From: Sutcliffiella horikoshii
Lineage (GTDB): Bacteria > Bacillota > Bacilli > Bacillales > Bacillaceae_I
Assembly: GCF_019931755.1 (NCBI RefSeq)
Contig: NZ_CP082918.1
Coordinates: 2,832,001 to 2,896,000 of the forward strand
DNA: 64,000 bases
Reading direction: 5' to 3'
This document shows positions 56,390 through 64,000 of this stretch, piece by piece; within the stretch, counting starts at the first letter, position 1, and the number at the start of each line of letters is the position of its first letter. A program made the position numbers and the translations under genes. The notes under the pieces were generated by a model. That model searched no databases. It was given only the letters and a program-made list of their open reading frames with translations, and was not told the DNA's origin.

Positions 56390-58599
56390 GATTCTTCTTC
56401 CTCTCCTTTCGGGTACTCAATTCTTGAATGGAAAATACCTTGTAACGTTTCACAGAAGGACTTGCCTATTTCTTCAAGTTCTTTAAAAGTTAAATCACAG
56501 TCACTGTATTGTCCATCCTGAAGACGGTCTTTAATGATAGCCTTTACAATTGTCTCAATTTTATCGGGAGTTGGGTTATTCAATGACCTTACCGCCGCTT
56601 CAATGCTGTCGGCAGTCCCTACTATCGCCGCTTCTTTAGAAGTAGCTTTTGGTCCAGGGTAGCGATATTCTTCTTCTTTAATATTTTCGTTTTGTTCTTT
56701 GGCTTTATGATAAAAGAATTTCAATAGTGTTGTACCGTGATGTTGTGCTGCAATATCAACAATCTCTTTTGGCATATTATGATCCCGGAGGATTTGAGCC
56801 CCGTCGGTTGCATGGGCAATAATAATATTTTTACTCGTCTGAGGTGGAAGTTTATCATGAGGATTCGCCCGGCCCATTTGATTCTCAATAAAATAATGCG
56901 GCCTTTTTGTTTTGCCTATATCATGATAATAAGATGCAACCCTTGCAAGCAATCCATTCGCACCGACTGCCTCACAAGCTGATTCTGATAAATTGGCCAC
57001 CATTACACTATGGTGATAAGTCCCTGGTGTCTCCATTAAGATCTTCCTCAGCAATGGATGATTCGGATTGGACAGCTCAAGCAACTTCATCGTTGAGAGC
57101 ATTCCAAAGCCCACCTCAAAGAATGGAAGAATCCCAATAGTCAGAACCGCTGAAACAACGCCAGACCCGACTGCCATTGTACCATTGATACCAAGGTCCA
57201 ATAATTCATTCATTCCAGTGAGGTCCCTGTTGGTCAATAGTACTAACGCAATGACCGTCACCACATTAATAAAGGATACAAACAGGCCTGTCTGAAGGAT
57301 GGTAAGTCGTCTGTTATGCTGGTTCAAAAATAATACCGATGCTACTGCTGAAATAATCAAGTATGACCCTACTGTATAGTTCATAGTCCCTGGAACCATA
57401 TTAAAAATAAAACTTCCACAAATCCCAAATATGATACTTGAAAAGATGGCAATTCGATCGTTAATCAGCATTTTTATAAGCATGGCACCCATCGCAACCG
57501 GTGCAATATAGCCGATTTCCGTCGTATTCAAAGTTTGAAAGAAACTAAAGATTTTCAATAAGATTAATGTAATAGAAAAGATTAATAAATACATCGTCAA
57601 ATACGTATTTTTGCTGTGGATCGTTGTATCGATGTTTTTAAATAAGTAAACCAGAGCAAAGATCATCAACCCAATGATGATAATTAAACCCGCATACGGT
57701 GCAAGATTGTCTGATTGATTGACAAATCCTGCTACAGTAAGAAGCCTATAAATTTCTCGGTCAATAAATTGGCCGGCCTTTACAAGTGTATCCCCCTGTG
57801 ATACCCGTACAGGTTCAACCGCATCGATTGCCTGCTGCCTCTTTTCCTGTGTTTGAGCGGAATCATAAATAACATTTGGGATAACAGAAATACTCGAAAT
57901 ATTAATGATAACACTTGGAACATTTCCTGATTGTGAAAGCTCTGTTCTTGCAAGGTTCTTTGCTTCACTCGCATCTTCGACTGTATGTATATCCCGAGAC
58001 ATCGCATTATTAATTGCCGTGACTGATGCATTTTTATACCTAGTGAGGTCTGCTTCCTTTGAACCAAGTAAGAATAGCAGATTTTCATCTTTCAGTTCAT
58101 CTTCCCAACGGTCTGGAACTTGTCCTTCAAGCGCTTCTTCTAGGAGCTTCAACTTTTCCGCATCTGTAAGCATTATAGGCTCAGGGTCTTCTTGTGACTC
58201 CGCGGAGTCCCCTTCTTCCTCAGCGGGAGGCGAAGTTTCCGGAACCTTTTCAAGTTCCGCTATTTTATTTTTAGTTTCAATCAGCACTTCAAAGAAGTTT
58301 TCGACCCTTGCAATTTGCTGATATGCTTTATCCTTGTCCCTGATAAATTGATCGGGCACTTTATCTGCCGCTTCTTTTCTGAGCAGTTCCGTGGCTTCTC
58401 TATCTTCAAAGCTATGAGGTGCCACAATTGTTTTTTCCGCATTGCTGAATAGTTGTACATTTATCTTCTCGGGCTTCACATTACTGAACATAATGCCAAA
58501 CATGATAAGTCCCAACAGTACATAAATAATGACATGGTAAAACTTAAAGGCCTTCAAGTGTTGAAAAGAAATTTTCCAGGATTTCGATTTCTTTTTCAC
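56386..58599 (-). CDS. pgpH: c-di-AMP phosphodiesterase PgpH (7TM-HD)
   Basis: 737 residues: N-terminal helix, large extracytoplasmic 7TMR-HD ligand domain with an acidic Glu-rich insert, seven transmembrane helices (about 295-480), then a cytoplasmic HD domain with [27 protein letters not shown] and AQHHGT metal ligands. Hydrolyses the osmotic signal c-di-AMP. Between phoH and ybeY as in other Bacilli. Confidence 0.95.
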   Translation of the reverse strand: MKKKSKSWKISFQHLKAFKFYHVIIYVLLGLIMFGIMFSNVKPEKINVQLFSNAEKTIVAPHSFEDREATELLRKEAADKVPDQFIRDKDKAYQQIARVENFFEVLIETKNKIAELEKVPETSPPAEEEGDSAESQEDPEPIMLTDAEKLKLLEEALEGQVPDRWEDELKDENLLFLLGSKEADLTRYKNASVTAINNAMSRDIHTVEDASEAKNLARTELSQSGNVPSVIINISSISVIPNVIYDSAQTQEKRQQAIDAVEPVRVSQGDTLVKAGQFIDREIYRLLTVAGFVNQSDNLAPYAGLIIIIGLMIFALVYLFKNIDTTIHSKNTYLTMYLLIFSITLILLKIFSFFQTLNTTEIGYIAPVAMGAMLIKMLINDRIAIFSSIIFGICGSFIFNMVPGTMNYTVGSYLIISAVASVLFLNQHNRRLTILQTGLFVSFINVVTVIALVLLTNRDLTGMNELLDLGINGTMAVGSGVVSAVLTIGILPFFEVGFGMLSTMKLLELSNPNHPLLRKILMETPGTYHHSVMVANLSESACEAVGANGLLARVASYYHDIGKTKRPHYFIENQMGRANPHDKLPPQTSKNIIIAHATDGAQILRDHNMPKEIVDIAAQHHGTTLLKFFYHKAKEQNENIKEEEYRYPGPKATSKEAAIVGTADSIEAAVRSLNNPTPDKIETIVKAIIKDRLQDGQYSDCDLTFKELEEIGKSFCETLQGIFHSRIEYPKGEEEES

Positions 58600-58655
58600 T
58601 GTTAATTGGCTCCCTCCTTAAACGACATCCCCAAAAATAAAATCCTCTACAAGTG

Positions 58656-58676
58656 AAAGAGCCCCATTTAAGGGGC
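58656..58676 (-). terminator. Hairpin between phoH and pgpH
   Basis: GGCCCC / GGGGCT-type stem directly after the phoH stop, TCTTTC following on the minus strand; partial terminator. Confidence 0.55.
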
Positions 58677-58677
58677 C

Positions 58678-59643
58678 TTATTTTGATTCTAACTTTTCGT
58701 AGGCATCGATAATTCTCGCTACCAATGGATGACGGACTACATCTGATTGTTCGAGTTCGATAAATTGGATGCCTGATGTATTTTTCAAGATATCCCGCAC
58801 CACTGCCAGGCCTGACTTCATCCCTTTTGGCAAATCCACTTGGGAGATGTCACCTGTAATGACCATTTTCGACCCGAAACCAAGCCTTGTCAGGAACATC
58901 TTCATCTGGGCGGCAGTAGTATTCTGCGCTTCATCCAAAATGACGAATGCATCGTCCAATGTACGGCCCCTCATATATGCCAAGGGAGCAATTTCAATGG
59001 TCCCTCTTTCAATTAACCGTTGGGTATGTTCAGAACCAAATACATCGTGCAGTGCATCATACAATGGGCGTAAATATGGGTCCACTTTCTCTTTCAAATC
59101 TCCCGGAAGAAAACCCAAGCTCTCCCCGGCTTCTACAGCAGGACGAGTAAGGATTATCCGTTTCACCTGACCATTTTTTAAAGCGGTAACGGCCATAACC
59201 ACGGCTAAATATGTTTTCCCCGTTCCTGCAGGACCAATCCCGAAAACAAGATCTTTTTTCCGTATTGCAGAAACATACTGTCTTTGCCCTAATGTCTTAA
59301 CTCGAATGGATTTACCTTTTACGTTCTTTGTTAACTCTTCATCATATAATTCTTGGAAAGAGTGCATCTTGTCTTCTTTAGCAAGTTGTATGGCATAGAT
59401 GACGTCTCTCTCACTTATTGTGATGCCTTTTCGAATGACTTCCAGTAAATTCTGAATGACGCTATCCACCATTTCCACCTGTTTGACGTCACCGGATACG
59501 TTGACCGTTTCGCCGCGAGTCACAATGGATACATTCAATTCTTCTTCAATTCTCTTCAGGTTGACATCTTGGTTCCCGAAAAGAGCAATTGCTTCATTTG
59601 GATTATTTAGTTGTTGATTCATCATCACTAGTTCTTCTGACAT
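58678..59643 (-). CDS. phoH: PhoH-like ATPase
   Basis: 321 residues. Walker A GPAGTGKT at 137-144 and Walker B FVILDEAQNTT, with an N-terminal KH-like RNA-binding region. PhoH proteins are RNA-linked ATPases associated with YbeY and Era in rRNA processing. Not necessarily phosphate-regulated despite the name. Starts 3 bases after yqfD. Confidence 0.95.
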   Translation of the reverse strand: MSEELVMMNQQLNNPNEAIALFGNQDVNLKRIEEELNVSIVTRGETVNVSGDVKQVEMVDSVIQNLLEVIRKGITISERDVIYAIQLAKEDKMHSFQELYDEELTKNVKGKSIRVKTLGQRQYVSAIRKKDLVFGIGPAGTGKTYLAVVMAVTALKNGQVKRIILTRPAVEAGESLGFLPGDLKEKVDPYLRPLYDALHDVFGSEHTQRLIERGTIEIAPLAYMRGRTLDDAFVILDEAQNTTAAQMKMFLTRLGFGSKMVITGDISQVDLPKGMKSGLAVVRDILKNTSGIQFIELEQSDVVRHPLVARIIDAYEKLESK

Positions 59644-59646
59644 TCA

Positions 59647-60834
59647 TTAGTCTCCTTGAATAATTGGTTCGATTTTTACAATATTTTCAATGACTTGGTA
59701 ATGTATATCTACACTTACTTTACCATTCTCCTTATGAGTGCGCAAAACTTTTTCACCTTTTATCTCTGCATCTTCACCCAGATTGGAAAGTACCTGATCT
59801 CTACCGATCTCCAAAGCCTGCTCGATGACTTCTTCGTCATCGTAAATCCGCTCCACAATTTCTTGTTCATGTACGGTTTTTCCAACATAGGATATAGGCA
59901 ATTTCCATTTCCAGAAATAAAATGGCCGCTCCGCTTCATATTCCTCCTGCCGTTCGAACTCCTCTTGGAAGAAACCCCAAACCGGAATCTTCACGCTACC
60001 CACTTTCATATAGTGCTTATTGTTAGCTTCTCCGGTCAAGACCGGGAGAGTGGTCTTAATAGGTACATCCACACTAGTAAGATACCATGTTTCCCCAAGT
60101 ACCTCTCCTATGGCTGCTATCGATCGTTTGTTGTCTTCTCTGCCGATTAACCCTGAAACAAGTACTTGTCCTTTATCAACATAGTCATTTACCTGAACGA
60201 GTGGTTGTCCTTTTTCCACATAAATTTTTGCAACCATTGCCTTTTTCTTTGCCACCAAGCTTCTTGGGCTTAATGATTCCAACTTTTCAGGTTCATTCTT
60301 TTCTACAACTTCAAAATGGTAGGATGTCCCATTTAAAACAACACCAATCCAAGTAATTTCACTTATTGTGTCCGTTAAATAGCGTTGAATACTTTCCACA
60401 TCTTGAATGAAAAATTGAAACTTTCCTTTTTTGACACCAAGCTTGTCTAATTCTTGCATAATCTTATGCTCTGTAGCTGGCTCTGCACCTTTAATTTCAA
60501 TACTCCAGACCATATTAGATAATAGAAAAACGGTAAGGAAAGCCGCGATAATCCCAACGATCAATCCACTGTTTTTTAGTGAATATTGAGTCAAAAAAGG
60601 CAATCCTTTTCTCGTAAGAAAACGAAATTTGCAATCCTGCTTCTTTATCAATTGCCTTAGTCTACGGACATCCTTTAAAAGCACATGACATGTATAAGCT
60701 TCTTCTCCCATTTTCTTCACTTGCCATACCTGTATGCCGTTTCTTGTGCAGTCATTGAGAAATCTCTCCACACCATTACCATGAATAATAATTTTTACGG
60801 TACCAGAAAAAAAGTTCATCCATTGATTTTTCAT
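59647..60834 (-). CDS. yqfD: Sporulation protein YqfD
   Basis: 395 residues with one transmembrane helix near 90-110 (GLIVGIIAAFLTVFLLSNMVW) and a large extracytoplasmic domain. YqfD family, made in the mother cell under SigE; loss lowers sporulation in B. subtilis. Ribosome site AGGAGG. Follows yqfC by 15 bases. Confidence 0.92.
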   Translation of the reverse strand: MKNQWMNFFSGTVKIIIHGNGVERFLNDCTRNGIQVWQVKKMGEEAYTCHVLLKDVRRLRQLIKKQDCKFRFLTRKGLPFLTQYSLKNSGLIVGIIAAFLTVFLLSNMVWSIEIKGAEPATEHKIMQELDKLGVKKGKFQFFIQDVESIQRYLTDTISEITWIGVVLNGTSYHFEVVEKNEPEKLESLSPRSLVAKKKAMVAKIYVEKGQPLVQVNDYVDKGQVLVSGLIGREDNKRSIAAIGEVLGETWYLTSVDVPIKTTLPVLTGEANNKHYMKVGSVKIPVWGFFQEEFERQEEYEAERPFYFWKWKLPISYVGKTVHEQEIVERIYDDEEVIEQALEIGRDQVLSNLGEDAEIKGEKVLRTHKENGKVSVDIHYQVIENIVKIEPIIQGD

Positions 60835-60849
60835 GCGTATCCTCCTAAT

Positions 60850-61134
60850 TTATTCTTCCAGATACATCACTTGACTTATTTTCCCTTCAAGTAAAATTTC
60901 TTCTGGCAGGATGGTCCTGATTACAAAGGAATCTCCTTTAACAAGTAATTGACCCTGCTTTAAAAGCAAGCGAATTTCCTTATCGCTAAACGTTAATAAA
61001 CCTCGGTGATTTTCAATATATATATGTATTTGTCCAATCATTGTAATTCTCGGCAGATCCATCATGACATCTGCGGGTAATTCCATATTGTTGGTGATCC
61101 AATTATTCATGCGGGAACGAAACTTCTTGAGCAT
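60850..61134 (-). CDS. yqfC: Sporulation protein YqfC
   Basis: 94-residue YabP/YqfC family protein, beta-rich, with the family core LPRITMIGQIHIYIENHRGLLTFSDKEIRLLLKQG. Expected SigE-dependent mother-cell expression with yqfD. Its ribosome site lies inside a hairpin (61139-61182). Confidence 0.93.
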   Translation of the reverse strand: MLKKFRSRMNNWITNNMELPADVMMDLPRITMIGQIHIYIENHRGLLTFSDKEIRLLLKQGQLLVKGDSFVIRTILPEEILLEGKISQVMYLEE

Positions 61135-61138
61135 GGAA

Positions 61139-61182
61139 AAACCCCCTTTCCTTTCATATGTATGAAGAAGGAAGAGGGTTTA
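61139..61182 (-). other. Hairpin covering the yqfC ribosome site
   Basis: AAACCCTCTTCCTT pairs with AAGGAAAGGGGGTTT just before the ATG. The loop has CATACATAT, which resembles a SigE -10. Could be a translation control or a remnant terminator. Confidence 0.4.
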
Positions 61183-61282
61183 ACACAGAATTTTTCAGGG
61201 GCGAGAGGGTGAGGAGATAATAAGAATAACCCGGTAAAACCATCCGGTCCTTTTTGACTTAAAACATTTGTTATTGGTTAAT

Positions 61283-61414
61283 AGCCGCTGTTCCTTTCCG
61301 CAAATGGCTTCGCTTTCCGTGGGGCGACCTTGAGCCTCCTCGCTTCGCTGCGGGGTCTCAACATTGCCGCTACTCCCCCACAGGAGTCTCCGCCATTTGC
61401 TCCAATCCACAGCT
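61283..61414 (-). repeat. Dispersed structured repeat, copy R9 (left arm of pair 3)
   Basis: Minus orientation, CCGCTGTTCC to CCAATCCACAGCT. Together with R10 and the yqfB terminator it fills the 565-base gap between yqfC and yqfB. Confidence 0.88.
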
Positions 61415-61502
61415 GAAAAACAAGAATTCTTAACGTTAATGCTTTATCAGTTAACCCAGTTAGATGCCATTACACAAACCCTTTAGTGAATGAAGTCACC
61501 TT

Positions 61503-61628
61503 GTTGATTGGAGTGGAAGGCGCGTAGACGCCCGCGGGAGGAAGGGACAGGTGAGACCCCGGAGGCGCAAGCCGAGGAGGCTCACGGACCGCCCGCAGGC
61601 AAGCGAAGCGTCTGGAACGGAAATCGAC
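61503..61628 (+). repeat. Dispersed structured repeat, copy R10 (right arm of pair 3)
   Basis: Plus orientation, GTTGATTGGAGTGG to CGGAAATCGAC. The 88-bp spacer to R9 closely matches that of pair 1. Confidence 0.88.
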
Positions 61629-61651
61629 TGTACTTTCTGCTTTCTTAATAT

Positions 61652-61689
61652 AAAAAATCCCTGCACAAAGTATCCTTTATGCAGGGATT
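61652..61689 (-). terminator. Terminator of the nfeD-floA-yqfB operon
   Basis: 15-bp stem AATCCCTGCAT.../...GTGCAGGGATT followed on the minus strand by TTTTTTA. Confidence 0.9.
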
Positions 61690-61699
61690 ATCAAATCGC

Positions 61700-62323
61700 T
61701 TATTTTCTTTTTGAAAAATGTTCTGTATAAACAGGACGATGTGGGTTCCTTGAGCGAGGTTGGCCCAGAATTTCTGACCACATGACCCCTTCCACCACTC
61801 TGTTTGGCTTTATGCGGTGACGGGAAGAAACAACTTTCCCTTCTGAAAGTTGAAGTTCCTGTTTTAGAATCGGACTGTCCTTGGAAATTTCTTGTCCTTT
61901 TATAGACAGTTCCTTTACTTCATCTTTCATTTGCTTCTGAATCGTGGTAACTTGTTCTTTATTTTGCTCCACTTTTTCGAGATATGGGTTCACTTTTTCC
62001 CGGACTTTTTGCTCCAGTTCTTCAAGCTTCCCTTCTCCAAAGATGTCTATATCCCAATCGAAACGAGGCTTATCTTCCCGCTTAGGGGCTGGAGCGCTCT
62101 CTCTCCGATAATCTTCATAATCTTCTTGCCTTTGGGATGCCTGTGTGACAGTTTGCTGGCGTTGGCGTTGTTTTTGCCTTTGTTGTTGCTGCTGTTTTTG
62201 CTGCTGTTTTTGCTGCTGTTCTTCTTTTTTGTCCCCTTTAAAAAGGGTGGAGAAGATACCAAGCAGCACAAAAATTAGCCAAGGCGCCTGCTGAAGGATA
62301 TCAAAAATCCATTCCATTTGCAC
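61700..62323 (-). CDS. yqfB: YqfB-like coiled-coil membrane protein
   Basis: 207 residues. One N-terminal helix (about 5-27) anchors the protein. Then comes a Q/K-rich low-complexity stretch (about 35-60), a charged region and a coiled coil near 100-145. Third gene after nfeD and floA; assigned by position and anchor. The Q-rich repeats (QQKQQ) may vary in length. GTG at 62323 or ATG at 62317 could start it; spacing from GGAGG is suboptimal for both. Function unknown, probably linked to flotillin microdomains. Confidence 0.65.
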   Translation of the reverse strand: MQMEWIFDILQQAPWLIFVLLGIFSTLFKGDKKEEQQQKQQQKQQQQQRQKQRQRQQTVTQASQRQEDYEDYRRESAPAPKREDKPRFDWDIDIFGEGKLEELEQKVREKVNPYLEKVEQNKEQVTTIQKQMKDEVKELSIKGQEISKDSPILKQELQLSEGKVVSSRHRIKPNRVVEGVMWSEILGQPRSRNPHRPVYTEHFSKRK

Positions 62324-62350
62324 ATCATCCTCCCTTCCTTAAAAGGAGTT

Positions 62351-62378
62351 GCAGGAAAAGAGCTAATTCTTTTCCTGC
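62351..62378 (-). other. Intercistronic hairpin between floA and yqfB
   Basis: Perfect 11-bp stem GCAGGAAAAGA / TCTTTTCCTGC without T-tract, in the floA-yqfB spacer. Possibly an RNA processing or stability element. Confidence 0.5.
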
Positions 62379-62392
62379 TTATTCTTTCTTGC

Positions 62393-63382
62393 TTACTTTT
62401 CACCGTCTTCTGGGCTATCTGTCAGTTTGCCGATAGAATCTCTCATATCCGTATCAGCTGTAATGTTCTTGATATTCATATAGTCCATTACTCCGATGTT
62501 GCCAGAACGTAATGCTTCTGCCATCGCAAGTGGTACTTCTGCTTCTGCTTCCACAACTTTTGCACGCATTTCTTCTACGCGAGCACGCATTTCTTGTTCT
62601 TGTGCAACGGCCATTGCACGACGTTCTTCTGCTTTTGCTTGTGCAATTTTCTTATCCGCTTCCGCTTGGTCAGTTTGTAATTCTGCTCCAATGTTTTTCC
62701 CGATATCAATGTCCGCAATATCAATGGACAGGATTTCAAATGCTGTACCTGCATCCAAACCTTTTGATAAAACAGTTTGGGAGATCATATCAGGGTTTTC
62801 AAGCACTTTCTTATGATCTTTAGCAGAACCGATTGTACTTACAATACCTTCACCTACACGGGCGATAACTGTTTCTTCACCAGCACCACCGACAAGGCGT
62901 TCAATGTTTGCACGAACAGTAATACGAGCTTTTGCTTTCACTTCAATTCCGTCCATCGCCACACCGGCAATGAAAGGTGTCTCAATAACTTTAGGGTTAA
63001 CAGACATCTGTACTGCTTCTAATACGTCACGGCCTGCTAAATCAATCGCTGCCGCACGCTCGAAAGTCAATTCGATGTTCGCACGTTGTGCCGCAATAAG
63101 TGCGTTTACTACACGGTCAACATTACCACCTGCTAAGTAATGACTCTCTAATTGGTTCGTTGAAACCGCTAAACCTGCTTTATGCGCTTTAATTAACGGG
63201 TTGATTACACGACTAGGAATAACACGTCTTAATCTCATCCCTACAAGCGTGAAAATACTTACTCTAACCCCAGCTGCCAATGCAGAAATCCACAGCATAA
63301 CTGGTACAAATGTAAGTAATACAGATAAAAAGATAATCCCAAGAACAACTGCTAATAAAATAATTAAAGTACCTGGATCCAT
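62393..63382 (-). CDS. floA: Flotillin-like protein FloA
   Basis: 329 residues. N-terminal membrane hairpin or helix (about 5-40), SPFH-like domain and an Ala/Glu-rich coiled coil ([33 protein letters not shown]). Organises functional membrane microdomains and affects signalling and protease quality control. Paired with the NfeD protein, 20 bases upstream. Confidence 0.96.
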   Translation of the reverse strand: MDPGTLIILLAVVLGIIFLSVLLTFVPVMLWISALAAGVRVSIFTLVGMRLRRVIPSRVINPLIKAHKAGLAVSTNQLESHYLAGGNVDRVVNALIAAQRANIELTFERAAAIDLAGRDVLEAVQMSVNPKVIETPFIAGVAMDGIEVKAKARITVRANIERLVGGAGEETVIARVGEGIVSTIGSAKDHKKVLENPDMISQTVLSKGLDAGTAFEILSIDIADIDIGKNIGAELQTDQAEADKKIAQAKAEERRAMAVAQEQEMRARVEEMRAKVVEAEAEVPLAMAEALRSGNIGVMDYMNIKNITADTDMRDSIGKLTDSPEDGEK

Positions 63383-63402
63383 AATAAAATTCCTCCTAAA
63401 TA

Positions 63403-64000
63403 TTATTCAACAGAATGGATTTCCCGTACGACAATACGAGAGCCTTCCGCTTTTACAATTCTCACTTTTTTGTTTGCTCCTATAAAGTTCCCCTCTGTGA
63501 CAACATCAATTCTTTCTTCGTTGATAACAGCGGTTCCTGCAGGCCTTAGCGGTGTCATTGTGACGCCTTCCTGCCCTACCAATTCAATCCTGGATACATT
63601 TGATACATATCCTTGCTCTGTATTGGTGGAATCACGGAGTACTATCCGGTCAAACAATCGAATCTTCTTACCAAATACCGTAAACAACAATACCATCGCA
63701 ATAATCGTTACAAGCATAGCAATCAATAAGGATAACCCCATTCCTGCAATATCATCTGTTGCCAAAAAGAAACTCGTCACTACAGCACCAAGGCCAAGTA
63801 TTCCAAGTATCCCTCCCGGCACAAAGAGCTCTAAGACAATGAGCACGACTCCTACCACAAATAGAATGATTGTTTCCATTCCTGCAAGCCCTGCCACCAT
63901 GTGTCCGTAAAAGAATAACAATAAGGCACTGATTCCCATCGCACCAGGAATGCCGAATCCCGGGGAGTACAGTTCAAGTACCAATCCAAGTGATCCTATT
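63403..64000 (-). CDS. yqeZ: NfeD-family membrane protein, C-terminal part (runs off window)
   Basis: About 198 C-terminal residues. Four transmembrane helices ([16 protein letters not shown] through [16 protein letters not shown]) followed by the NfeD OB-fold domain ([34 protein letters not shown]). The frame continues past the window edge, so the N-terminal ClpP-like serine protease part expected in long NfeD proteins cannot be seen. Operon head with floA. Confidence 0.88.
   Translation of the reverse strand, partial: IGSLGLVLELYSPGFGIPGAMGISALLLFFYGHMVAGLAGMETIILFVVGVVLIVLELFVPGGILGILGLGAVVTSFFLATDDIAGMGLSLLIAMLVTIIAMVLLFTVFGKKIRLFDRIVLRDSTNTEQGYVSNVSRIELVGQEGVTMTPLRPAGTAVINEERIDVVTEGNFIGANKKVRIVKAEGSRIVVREIHSVE

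Noticed and set aside
61195..61410. Minus-strand 71-codon frame
   Set aside because: Lies inside repeat R9; similar frames arise from R5 and R6 (41513-41734, 47409-47591). No ribosome site or family.

Overview
The window is a low-GC Bacillota chromosome segment, almost certainly from a Bacillaceae member. Most genes follow the order of the Bacillus subtilis yqeZ to pst region, read backwards here: nfeD-floA-yqfB-yqfC-yqfD-phoH-pgpH-ybeY-dgkA-cdd-era-yqzL-recO-glyQS-ccpN-yqfL-yqxD-dnaG-sigA-cccA-trmK-yqfO-ispH-yqfQ-cshB-nfo-yqfT-zur-yqfW-yqfX-ispG-yqfZ-yqgB-yqgC-sodA-yqgE-pbpA-pstSCAB. This comparison comes from memory of that genome, not from an alignment. Shine-Dalgarno sites are strong (AAGGAGG-like). 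Several starts are GTG or TTG.

Bases 1 to about 9.1 kb are an accessory metal and metalloid island, all on the minus strand. It holds the start of a Cd/Zn P-type ATPase with its CadC-type repressor, an ArsP-like (DUF318) permease with a cysteine-rich MarR regulator, and an MDR-family oxidoreductase. It also holds a long arsenic operon, arsR-arsB-arsC-(terminator)-arsD-arsA-tyrosine phosphatase-HesB-like gene. The HesB-like gene has an in-frame TGA exactly where the family has a cysteine or selenocysteine, which makes it a probable selenoprotein and the most unusual gene here. MarR and the permease share an identical 21-bp operator.

From 9.1 to 24 kb come a small CcpA-linked gene, a SulP transporter, then phosphate uptake and Pho control: phoU, pstB, pstA, pstC and pstS behind a four-repeat Pho box. 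These are followed by pbpA, yqgE, sodA, a pfkA gene in an unexpected place, yqgC and a Na/Pi cotransporter. From 24 to 38.6 kb lie yqgB, yqfZ, ispG, yqfX, yqfW, a zur-znuB-znuC zinc operon with a Zur box, an orphan histidine kinase, yqfT, an IS3-family element, nfo, cshB, yqfQ and ispH. From 39 to 64 kb lie core genes for tRNA modification, replication initiation, housekeeping sigma, glycyl-tRNA synthesis (with a T-box), GTPase and ribosome maturation, c-di-AMP turnover, sporulation and membrane microdomains.

The intergenic regions carry a family of about 125-bp structured repeats. I count ten copies. Six lie in three head-to-head pairs joined by a conserved spacer of about 85 bp. One copy sits between the glyQS T-box terminator and glyQ, and another is split by the IS element with a 3-bp target duplication. 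A 52-bp-period minisatellite follows ispH. No tRNA, rRNA, prophage or CRISPR array was seen.
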